Positions 14,968 to 22,342 of a stretch of DNA of 44,126 nt are shown here, in pieces; the stretch's first letter is position 1; each line of letters begins with the position of its first letter. The notes below the pieces were generated by a model. It did no database searches, was not told the DNA's origin, and saw nothing but the letters and a program-made list of their open reading frames with translations. Both the position numbers and the translations under genes were made by a program. The stretch is from the NCBI RefSeq assembly GCF_000429305.1, contig NZ_KE386884.1:1-44126 (forward strand), given 5' to 3'. The stretch is from Desulfovibrio inopinatus DSM 10711. Lineage in GTDB: Bacteria > Desulfobacterota > Desulfovibrionia > Desulfovibrionales > Desulfovibrionaceae.

Positions 14968-15292
14968 GGTCTACTCATATATGTAGTTAGCTATTTATTT
15001 GTGTAATAATAGAGGACAGCACGGTCGTTGTCAAATGTGTCGTCTGGTGTTCATTCCCAACCGTATTTGTCTGATAACCTCAAAACAAAACGGCGAACGA
15101 AACAACGTGCGGCCCCTTCTTGAACCAATCCACCGTGAAACCTCCGACTTACGATTCGACGAAATGAGATTGCGTCTATCCTTGTTTGTCCAGGTCAAAA
15201 GAGATAACATCAATCTCTATTACGTTATCAGTGGATGTTCTTGTAAAAAGGAAAATTTGGGCCATGGTTGGCTATAATATGGAGGTGAGCCC
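14968..15292. other. Intergenic region between divergent IclR and unknown secreted-protein genes
   Basis: No convincing gene is present. It must carry promoters in both directions. It contains the palindrome at 14975-14991 close to the IclR start, and the inverted pair GATAAC/GTTATC around 15203-15231. A good Shine-Dalgarno GGAGGTGA (15281-15288) lies before the GTG start of the next gene. Confidence 0.5.
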
Positions 15293-16315
15293 GTGTTACG
15301 TGTATTGCTTGGAGGTTTTCTTCTCTCTCTATTCCTCAACCTATGCCCTTATGTTGCGTATACAGATCAAGCGCAAGAGCCTTTTCCGCTTGCTTCCGAT
15401 GCATTCAGCACCACGCTTTTCAAGCTTCAAGACATTACAAATGTCAAAACCGTAACGTTTCAAAACAGAAACTATCCAAATGATAAAAAACAAAAACAAT
15501 TTAATTTCACAATATGGAACACAAATCATAAACTCCAAAGTTTTAATAGAGATATCAGCCGATATACCGGTTTTAAGCCGAGTCAATTGAATCAAAAAAC
15601 ACAAATAAGCACCAATTTGTGTCATGATTCGTCTTGTGTCCCGTCTACAATACAAGCAGAAGGAAATGCGATTGGTTTTTTCATCAACCCAAAGGATCGA
15701 TCTGGAAATTTAATTAATGCATCATCAGAATATATTTTTCCCCCCAATTATAGATTATTTAAGAACTTTGATGTGTTTGAGTTTTCCTATGAACTCCAGG
15801 TTCCTTATGCGACCGGTATTGCATATACAGGCGTATGCCTTGACTTAAAAGATAATCGCAACCGACTTCCTCTTTGGTACTGTATCAATGTCTTTGATTC
15901 TCGAAAAAACGAAATAAAAAAACAAGGAGACTGGGTCCAGGCTCGTGATATAGGAACGGGAACTCCCATTATTCATGGAGCAATTGGGCGTATGGGGAAG
16001 TACTCTTCAAAAACGAAAAAGAGTTATGGACCACAAGACAAAACCTGGCGAGGATTCAAAAGCTTTGGCTTTTCTATTTCTCGACAACAACTCGCCCAAG
16101 CAGTGAGAGATACAAAATCGGTGCTGAGAAGATACAATCCCAACTCTAAATTCAACAAACTTTCCGAAAACCCCAGCGATTATTCAATTACCAGTATCAA
16201 TTTCCAAGGAGAGGCGGTCGGAAACAGCTCCCTGGGGATGAGTGCTCGAAATCATAAGGCAACACTCTATAAATCCAGATCGAGAAAGCCATTTGGGAAA
16301 AAGGTAAGGTGGTGA
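15293..16315 (+). CDS. Secreted protein of unknown function, AT-rich
   Basis: Translation starts at GTG 15293, five bases after GGAGGTGA. The N-terminus is a signal peptide (LLGGFLLSLFLNLCPYVAY). The mature part of about 315 residues is rich in N, K, S and Y, ends in a basic tail (KSRSRKPFGKKVRW), and has a few cysteines (NLCHDSSC, GVCLDL, WYCINV) that could form disulfides. The alternating strand pattern in the middle (VFEFSYELQVPYATGIAYTGVC) suggests a beta-rich, perhaps carbohydrate- or lectin-like, fold. No family is recognised. Codon use is markedly AT-rich compared with its neighbours, which points to recent acquisition. Confidence 0.75.
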   Translation: MLRVLLGGFLLSLFLNLCPYVAYTDQAQEPFPLASDAFSTTLFKLQDITNVKTVTFQNRNYPNDKKQKQFNFTIWNTNHKLQSFNRDISRYTGFKPSQLNQKTQISTNLCHDSSCVPSTIQAEGNAIGFFINPKDRSGNLINASSEYIFPPNYRLFKNFDVFEFSYELQVPYATGIAYTGVCLDLKDNRNRLPLWYCINVFDSRKNEIKKQGDWVQARDIGTGTPIIHGAIGRMGKYSSKTKKSYGPQDKTWRGFKSFGFSISRQQLAQAVRDTKSVLRRYNPNSKFNKLSENPSDYSITSINFQGEAVGNSSLGMSARNHKATLYKSRSRKPFGKKVRW

Positions 16316-16345
16316 GACTGGGCGTTCGTCTCTGGTGTTTTTTTT
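16314..16345 (+). terminator. Possible terminator after the AT-rich gene
   Basis: A short GAGAC/GTCTC hairpin (16314-16318 and 16328-16332) overlaps the stop codon and is followed after five bases by eight T's (16338-16345). The gap between stem and T-run makes it weak. Confidence 0.45.
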
Positions 16346-16429
16346 AAATTTTAAACTACAGACTGTACAGCGTTACCCTCAGAGAAGTCTTCACAATTTT
16401 GCAGCAGGAGCATACCTCCAACAAACCAT

Positions 16430-17494
16430 TCACGAGCCATGCATTTCTTCTTCCTCGTAGAGCCAAGCCTGGAACAATTTGTAACCAAGAGACATAATAA
16501 TAGCCCCGAGAAACAGGCCGATGAGGCCCATGAGCAGCATGCCGCCGATGGCGCCGAGGAGGATGACAAGCATGGGGATGTCGACGCCTCGTCCGAAGAA
16601 TATGGGTCGCAACACGTTATCGCTCAGTCCGACAATGAGGAACCATATGAGAAACACGATGGCTCCCGTGGTGGAAAAGATTTTGAAACCGTACGCCACC
16701 AGCAGCAGCGTGACGGGAAGGACGGGGATCTGCATAATGGCCACGACCATGATGATCAGCGCCCAAAGTCCGGCATGCGGGAAGCCCGCGACCAACATGC
16801 CGATACCTGCCAAAAAGGCCTGAATCACCGCAACACCCACAACGCCCATAGCCACACTTCGAATGGTGGCAATCGCCATGATCGCGTATTCCTCGCCGTG
16901 TTTGCCGGAAAATTTTGTAAACAATTGTTTTGTCAGGGCCGCACCACTTTCCGATGATCGCAGAAACAGCCCTGCGATAATCACCGAGGCCACAAACTGG
17001 AAGACGGCAAATCCGAGTCCGGCCGAAACTGAAACCAACCAGGAAGCGACATCTTTCACTTGCGGCCCAAATTGTTGAAGCGCCTTGATCAAGTCTGTGC
17101 TGAGCATATTCCACGTGGACGTTATCGAACTGCCGAGAAAAGGAATATTATCGAACCATGCAGGCGGTGGGGGAAGCTGCAAGGCATTGTTTTCCACGGT
17201 GCTGATGAGACTGGAGGCGCCGTTCAACACGGAATCTGCAAACAGTACTGTCGGAACAATAATCAGGGCCAACCCCGCAAAAGTAAAAAGTACGGCGGAA
17301 AGACCGAATCGTCCACCAAGAACGCGGGCCAATCGCTCCTGTGAAGGGCGTACGGACACGGCAATAATGATAGCCCACAGAACGATGGGAACAAACGGCT
17401 TGATGATCATCAAACAACTCATGATAATGACGGCGACTAAAGAAATGCGGAGTGCGGCTTCCATAGCTCTGCTCATGAACTCTTTTTTGTCCAC
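16430..17494 (-). CDS. AI-2E family transporter (membrane permease)
   Basis: This 354-residue protein has about seven or eight hydrophobic helices. Examples are VAVIIMSCLMIIKPFVPIVL near the start and LLGAIGGMLLMGLIGLFLGAII near the end. A periplasmic/cytoplasmic middle segment contains NIPFLGSSITSTWNML. The DNVLRPIFFGRG segment followed by PMLVILLGAIGG is the family hallmark. Members were named from TqsA/YdgG and are proposed to export small molecules or cations; substrates are mostly unproved. It is a single-gene unit, convergent with the secreted-protein gene. Its C-terminus is acidic (YEEEEMHGS). Confidence 0.9.
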   Translation of the reverse strand: MDKKEFMSRAMEAALRISLVAVIIMSCLMIIKPFVPIVLWAIIIAVSVRPSQERLARVLGGRFGLSAVLFTFAGLALIIVPTVLFADSVLNGASSLISTVENNALQLPPPPAWFDNIPFLGSSITSTWNMLSTDLIKALQQFGPQVKDVASWLVSVSAGLGFAVFQFVASVIIAGLFLRSSESGAALTKQLFTKFSGKHGEEYAIMAIATIRSVAMGVVGVAVIQAFLAGIGMLVAGFPHAGLWALIIMVVAIMQIPVLPVTLLLVAYGFKIFSTTGAIVFLIWFLIVGLSDNVLRPIFFGRGVDIPMLVILLGAIGGMLLMGLIGLFLGAIIMSLGYKLFQAWLYEEEEMHGS

Positions 17495-17834
17495 AACGTT
17501 CTCCAGTTGTTTTCATTCAACCAATCTATGCACATGCTCAAGCCTCCGCTCTCCATACCGTATCCACCAATTTACGGCCAGAAATAATGACCGAACAGAC
17601 TCATCATACAGCACCTCTACCGGACAGTCGCCACTTTTGTCTGTAGCCTCCTGAAATCATATCTCTATTTAAGGCTCTTTTACTCTATTCATGGTCAATC
17701 AAATACAGCAATGGCGACACACTTTTGATGCTCACCGTGCATACTATACTCTCTCGTTCATAAGTGTATTGACCAAATATGTCTCCCTAGCTTACCTCCA
17801 TCATAGAGAAATAAAAAAATTCTTGGAGGATCGA
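17495..17834. other. Divergent intergenic region, promoters expected
   Basis: These 340 bases separate the AI-2E gene (minus) from the DUF2092 gene (plus). No gene is convincing; an upstream in-frame start at 17691 only extends the DUF2092 protein by residues without family character. A TTGACC sequence near 17769 and AT-rich sequence after it could be a promoter for the rightward genes, but the match is weak. Confidence 0.45.
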
Positions 17835-18617
17835 ATGCGTGACAAAGCAATACGAATAGTAACTGTAATGGTATGTTTTCTAAGTCTGCTGATGAGCGGA
17901 ACAGCCTTAGCGAAAGACAAAGATAAAGATAACAAAGAAATCGATGCGCAAGCAGAAAAGATACTGCGTTCGATGTGCGACTTCTTAGCCGCACAAAAAG
18001 GATTTATCGTTCAAGAAGAGGTATATGAGGATGAAGTCTACCCCAACGGTCAGAAGGTGCAATATCATAAAACCGCAACGGTGAGCTTGAAACGACCGGA
18101 CGAACTGCGTTCCGACGTGAAAGGCGATAACGCCGACCGTCTTACCGTGCTCAAAGGCGAAAAGCTCGTCGTACTCGACCGAGAAACAAACCAGTACCAA
18201 GAGATCAAAGTCCCTGCCGGCATCGATGCAACCTTGGACTTCATGTTGGAAAATTTCAACGTCAACGTCCCGACATCCGACCTTCTGACGAGTAACCCTT
18301 TTAAGGCGGTATTCCCGAATGTTGTCGCCGGGTACGACCTGGGCGAAGTGGAGTGTGACGGCAAAACATGCCAGCATGTGGCCTTCCGACAATTGGAAGT
18401 CGACTGGCAAGTATGGATCGAGAAGGGCAAAACCCCTCTGCCCCATCGCATCGTCATTACCGACAAAACACTGCACGGCAACCCGCAGTATATGCTGATC
18501 ATGTCCAAATGGGAGCTGTCGCCAAAGTTTGATGACAAGGAGTTCGATTTCACCCCACCCGAGGGCGCGACGCCAGGCGTGGTTCTGAGCGACGCAGATG
18601 TCACAGACGCCAACTAA
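17835..18617 (+). CDS. Periplasmic DUF2092-family protein
   Basis: The ATG at 17835 has TTGGAGGA six bases upstream. It opens a signal peptide (IRIVTVMVCFLSLLMSGTALA), then a charged linker (KDKDKDNKE) and the DUF2092 body (ILRSMCDFLAAQKGFIVQEEV, then RPDELRSDVKGD, DRETNQY, and a C-terminal KFDDKEFDFTPPEGA). The fold is expected to be LolA/outer-membrane-lipoprotein-like, binding hydrophobic ligands, but no precise role is established. The next gene, encoding a Pro/Gly/Arg-rich protein, starts 13 bases later, so the two probably work together in the envelope. Confidence 0.85.
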   Translation: MRDKAIRIVTVMVCFLSLLMSGTALAKDKDKDNKEIDAQAEKILRSMCDFLAAQKGFIVQEEVYEDEVYPNGQKVQYHKTATVSLKRPDELRSDVKGDNADRLTVLKGEKLVVLDRETNQYQEIKVPAGIDATLDFMLENFNVNVPTSDLLTSNPFKAVFPNVVAGYDLGEVECDGKTCQHVAFRQLEVDWQVWIEKGKTPLPHRIVITDKTLHGNPQYMLIMSKWELSPKFDDKEFDFTPPEGATPGVVLSDADVTDAN

Positions 18618-18630
18618 ACAGGGGGAAGCC

Positions 18631-19359
18631 ATGTGCATAAGCAAGTGGAGACGCCCCTGGCGCTCGGTATTATTTGTTTGCATTACACTGAGCTTGGTGT
18701 GTGAATTTCCAATACTGCCCATAGACAACGGAGAAACAGTGGAGCTGGCTTACGCCCAACCTCGTGGTGGGCATCGTGGCGGCGGTCCGCACCGAGCCCG
18801 TGCGGGTGCCCCACGCCGAGGTCGCCCCGGCGGCGGGAGGCCTGCTCGTGGCCATATGCGCCCAGCACCAGGCCCGCGACCTGGCCCCAAACCCGGAAGA
18901 CCTGGAATTCCGGCCCGTGGCCACGTGCGGCCCGGACCGAAACCCGGAAGACCTGGACCGAAACCCGGACGACCTGGTGCCCCTGTACGGCCCATGCCAG
19001 GTCCCAAGCCGGGACGTCCCCCTGCGCATCGTCCACCAGGGCCCCGGCCTGGAGCCCCTGTTGTCAGACCAGGTGGCCCAGCAGTGAGACCGCCCTATTA
19101 TGGTCCCGGTCGGCCACTTCCAGCGCGCCCAGCGTATGTCCCCGTTCCTGTTGGGCGTGGACCATGGACAACCGGCGCTTGGTGGGGAACAGGACCGTCA
19201 CCATGGTGGTACGGCCGCCCCTTCTTGTGGACACTTGGCGCCGCCGCAACCACGGCGATTGTTGCCGGGGTGACATATCACGTCATCAATGGGCTCTACT
19301 ACCGCGAATACCAGGACAGCGGCACGACGGTCTATGTGCAAGTTGATAATCCGAGATAA
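18631..19359 (+). CDS. Secreted Pro/Gly/Arg-repeat protein with C-terminal membrane helix
   Basis: The start at 18631 has GGGGGAAG directly upstream; an earlier in-frame ATG at 18598 lies inside the preceding gene. After a signal-like helix (SVLFVCITLSLVCEF) comes a repeat region of about 120 residues based on PGPKPGRPG units. A Trp/Gly-rich part follows (WWGTGPSPWWYGRPF), then a hydrophobic helix (LGAAATTAIVAGVTYHVI) and a short polar tail containing YVQVDNPR. The arrangement recalls DUF6515-like envelope proteins that often accompany DUF2092 genes. The repeats make it strongly basic, suggesting binding to anionic polymers or the cell wall; this is inference. Confidence 0.8.
   Translation: MCISKWRRPWRSVLFVCITLSLVCEFPILPIDNGETVELAYAQPRGGHRGGGPHRARAGAPRRGRPGGGRPARGHMRPAPGPRPGPKPGRPGIPARGHVRPGPKPGRPGPKPGRPGAPVRPMPGPKPGRPPAHRPPGPRPGAPVVRPGGPAVRPPYYGPGRPLPARPAYVPVPVGRGPWTTGAWWGTGPSPWWYGRPFLWTLGAAATTAIVAGVTYHVINGLYYREYQDSGTTVYVQVDNPR
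18870..19065 (+). repeat. Short GC-rich tandem repeats coding PGPKPGRPG units
   Basis: Copies of a sequence coding GPKPGRP recur at irregular 24-60-base spacing. They keep high nucleotide identity (GGACCGAAACCCGGAAGACC-type units), so slippage or recombination could change copy number. Confidence 0.7.
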
Positions 19360-19365
19360 ATACGC

Positions 19366-19402
19366 TCCGCGCGCGAGTCTGCTGGAGAGGCTCGCGCGCG
19401 GA
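19366..19402 (+). terminator. Strong GC hairpin after the repeat-protein gene
   Basis: Perfect 12-bp arms (TCCGCGCGCGAG at 19366-19377 and its complement at 19391-19402) enclose a 13-base loop, seven bases after the stop. There is no T-run, so it may act as a 3'-end stabiliser or a factor-dependent terminator. Confidence 0.6.
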
Positions 19403-20799
19403 TAGAAGACCAGACTTCCGCACATATATTTTCTGGGTGAAAAACGGAAAAGCATGTTCTTCCAAAGGAATCTCTTTATGCTCTTTTTGCCAGGTCAAGG
19501 GGACTCTCTTGAGGATGCTTGGCATGAAATTGGACAAGATCCTGAATCCGTCTGTGATTCCAATATGGACAACGTCTTTGGTTTTATAGATATGCCGACC
19601 CCCACCATACAAAGATGGATCGTCGTCGAACATTGAGGTGTTGACATCAATGTTTATGATGACCATATCTCACGTCCCCATGGTGACTTCATCAGGCTGA
19701 CGTCTCCGAAGTCCTTTGTTAGGACCCCATTGTTTCACGATGGATATACGACAAAATCACCATTATTTCTTCAAGAACTACGAAACGGAAAGCACTGATT
19801 ATGGAAAGCAGACAGAATCAATCTGTTCAATACATATCAAAAGAAATAAAGCATCGAAGAGCATTTCATACAAAAAACGTCCGGTTTACCCCTTGCTGCC
19901 GTATTTACGCACGCTGTCAATTGTAAAGTCAAAAACTCAATAGCGCGGTGTCGCGAAAATATAGACGGGCGCAGTCAACAATTTGCCAAATTAAATAGAT
20001 CGGACACTACAAGTCGAGAATTCCATTGTCATCCACAAGAAAACAATCTTATATTCAATAGATGTACATTTTAAAAACAATACAACCATTCCATACAAAC
20101 ACAACATAAAACAACTTCATACAAGAATACACTCTCACGAATAATAAATACATCATGGATCAATGATATAAACACAACATAACACATTAATTATTTATAA
20201 TCTGAGTACATTTACAACTAACGCATGAAAAACTTATGGTTTTATCATCATAGAGGGACATTTTCATCACGCATCACGTAGAGCAGGACAAACATATTCA
20301 CAAAAAATTATCCATTTTCTTTGACAAACAAAATTTTTTTTGATTATATTCTTAGTTAAGAAAAGAAGGCGGTTGCATTGTATTTCAAGATGTAATGTAG
20401 CGTTATATAAAATTAATTTTGTGTATTACTCCGTATGCAGTCAAATAAAAGCATTATATTAAGAATATTTAATTGCTTCACTCTTTGGGTGCCACGTAAG
20501 GGATTTCAGGACACTCGTATCGTCCCATGACGCTTCTTTGAAAACTTTAGGGCGTGCTACTGTCCCCTACCCTTCACAATCTCCGACAATGAATTGTGAG
20601 CACCTGTTTTTCTCTGCAAGGTATGGGGAGATGATTCTCCTCGCGTTTGACGTAAACATATTCTTTCTCTGTATTTCAGGATATACTCATGATATGGTAT
20701 CTTCTGCCACTAGAATAAGAATAATAATTTGTTAGTAGCACATATTCCCGGTAAGTTAACGACGTAAACTGTACTCTTATCCATAAGAAGTGAAGCATC
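19403..20799. other. 1.4 kb AT-rich non-coding region
   Basis: No reading frame here has a credible start, codon bias or family match. Composition drops to strongly AT-rich between about 19790 and 20500. A minus-strand open frame (19286-19666) overlaps the preceding gene and is not recognised. The region holds one strong promoter-like sequence (20321-20350) and may encode a small RNA or the long leader of the polysaccharide operon. Confidence 0.5.
20321..20350 (+). promoter_or_regulatory. Sigma-70-like promoter
   Basis: A perfect -35 box TTGACA (20321-20326) and the -10 box TATATT (20345-20350) are 18 bases apart, with an A/T tract between them. It points towards the polysaccharide genes, but the first start codon is 450 bases away. 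Confidence 0.55.
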
Positions 20800-22335
20800 A
20801 TGCCAATACGAATGGAAAACAATTCTGTACGCAAATCATACCGAATCCCCTTACCTGCCACTGTTGAGATCGAGGATCAAATATACACGGTCTATGATTG
20901 GTCATTGCAAGGATTTAAGGCGAGTGTCCCCAAAGGAACACTCCCTCCGGGATGGGACGGACAGGTCGCATTCATCCTCCCCCTGCAACATATGAATGTT
21001 TCATTTCGAGCAGACGCTGAATTGCGACGACAAGAAGATGAAAGTGCCGGCTTTGCATTCAAAGAACTGCCAAAGCAAACGAAATCCATCTTGTCTAAAT
21101 ATGTGCAAGCAAGCATCGAAGGAACACTTGATGACGTGGAAGGGGTGATTGTCAGCGCAGAAACAGCCGTGTCCCCCGTTATTACAGAAACACCACTGAA
21201 CTTTTCAGAACGCCAACAATTCAAACATCGTTTTTGGGGAAGAATGTTTCTGTTGGTACCGCTTATTCTTCTGGCGGTCCTGCTCATTGGCTTCATTCTG
21301 TACAATAACTTCTCCAAAGTGCGCAGCACGCGAGCCGTCATCTCTGGAGGACTCATTGATATCGCACCGGAAATCTCCGGCTACCTTACCTCGGTTGACG
21401 TCAAGGACAATCAAACCATTCACAAGGGCGATCTGTTATTCACATTAGACGATCGTGACATGCTGCGACAGATTGAGAATTTTAAACAGATCATCGCCGT
21501 TGAAAAAAAGAAACTTAAATCCCTGAAGGTCGATTTCCAGGAAGAACAAAAATCCATGGATATCTATCGTAAAGCAGCCCAAAGCGATTCCGAACGCTAT
21601 CAATCCGACATCGATGGTGTCAGTGCTCAAATTGACGCGGCTCAAAAAGAATACGATCGGGCACAGATGCTGCTCTCAGATGGCGCCGTCAGCAAATCCT
21701 ACTGGGATCAACGACGCAAGGAATTGCTCTCCCTCAAAGCACAGCGTGAGGCTTTAAGGGCACAACTGCGACTTGCCAACGAAAACATCGTCAGTACCGA
21801 CAATGGGAAATATCTGTCTGACGGGAAAGCGCACGGCCACGCGCAGGAAATTGAGGCGCAGGTCAAAGTGCAGAAACAAGTCGTTGCGCAAAAGGAGCTG
21901 GAACTCTCCCAAGCTTTGTCCCAGCTTGAAAAGACACGAATTGTCAGCACGGTGGACGGCACGGTGTATACGGTCAAACGTCAACCCGGAACGTATCTGC
22001 GCGCCGGAGAAAGCGTCATGGCAATTCATGCCATGGATGTCCGGCCGTGGGTTCTGGCGCGATTCACGTTTGAAGAGGCCCAGCGCTTGGCGCCCGGGGC
22101 CAACGCCACGGTCTACTTCCCATCGATTAACGAATACGCACCGGGGATTGTGCAGGCTCTGGGACACCAGGCTCTGGGGATACGTGATGCCGTATCGCAA
22201 GACCAGGAAATCAGTCTGAGTGAAGTTCCTGCTAAAATCATGCTGGTCTACGTTCCCAAAGGCATAGAACCCGGCATCGGTGCAACCGTCAGCATCGACA
22301 CTCCGTGGTTGCAATCACTGAAATCATTGCTCTAA
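20800..22335 (+). CDS. Alg44-like PilZ-HlyD protein, c-di-GMP-controlled polysaccharide secretion subunit
   Basis: The N-terminal PilZ domain has both c-di-GMP motifs: RKSYR (R11, R15) and DWSLQG (D33, S35, G38). A single membrane helix follows (MFLLVPLILLAVLLIGFIL, about 149-168). A HlyD-type periplasmic part comes last, with a lipoyl half (GLIDIAPEISGYLTSVDV), a coiled coil of about 160 residues, the second half (TRIVSTVDGTVYTV) and a beta barrel. PilZ fused to a HlyD adaptor is the architecture of Alg44 in alginate polymerisation, where c-di-GMP binding switches on the neighbouring glycosyltransferase Alg8. The next gene, eight bases on, is an Alg8-like enzyme, which supports this. The polymer made need not be alginate. 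Confidence 0.88.
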   Translation: MPIRMENNSVRKSYRIPLPATVEIEDQIYTVYDWSLQGFKASVPKGTLPPGWDGQVAFILPLQHMNVSFRADAELRRQEDESAGFAFKELPKQTKSILSKYVQASIEGTLDDVEGVIVSAETAVSPVITETPLNFSERQQFKHRFWGRMFLLVPLILLAVLLIGFILYNNFSKVRSTRAVISGGLIDIAPEISGYLTSVDVKDNQTIHKGDLLFTLDDRDMLRQIENFKQIIAVEKKKLKSLKVDFQEEQKSMDIYRKAAQSDSERYQSDIDGVSAQIDAAQKEYDRAQMLLSDGAVSKSYWDQRRKELLSLKAQREALRAQLRLANENIVSTDNGKYLSDGKAHGHAQEIEAQVKVQKQVVAQKELELSQALSQLEKTRIVSTVDGTVYTVKRQPGTYLRAGESVMAIHAMDVRPWVLARFTFEEAQRLAPGANATVYFPSINEYAPGIVQALGHQALGIRDAVSQDQEISLSEVPAKIMLVYVPKGIEPGIGATVSIDTPWLQSLKSLL

Positions 22336-22342
22336 TTACGAT

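Noticed and set aside
14999-15277. 92-codon plus-strand open frame in the IclR upstream region
   Set aside because: Irregular composition, no family match, and it overlaps the expected promoters.
18870-19065. Possible CRISPR-like or minisatellite array
   Set aside because: Units are short, irregular in spacing and in frame with a coding repeat; there are no unique spacers of constant length.
18670-19087. Overlapping open frames in the Pro/Gly/Arg repeat region on both strands
   Set aside because: GC-rich repeats suppress stops in all frames; only the 18631-19359 frame has a signal peptide and Shine-Dalgarno.
19286-19666. 126-codon minus-strand open frame
   Set aside because: It overlaps the end of the repeat-protein gene and a GC hairpin, has no Shine-Dalgarno and no recognised family.
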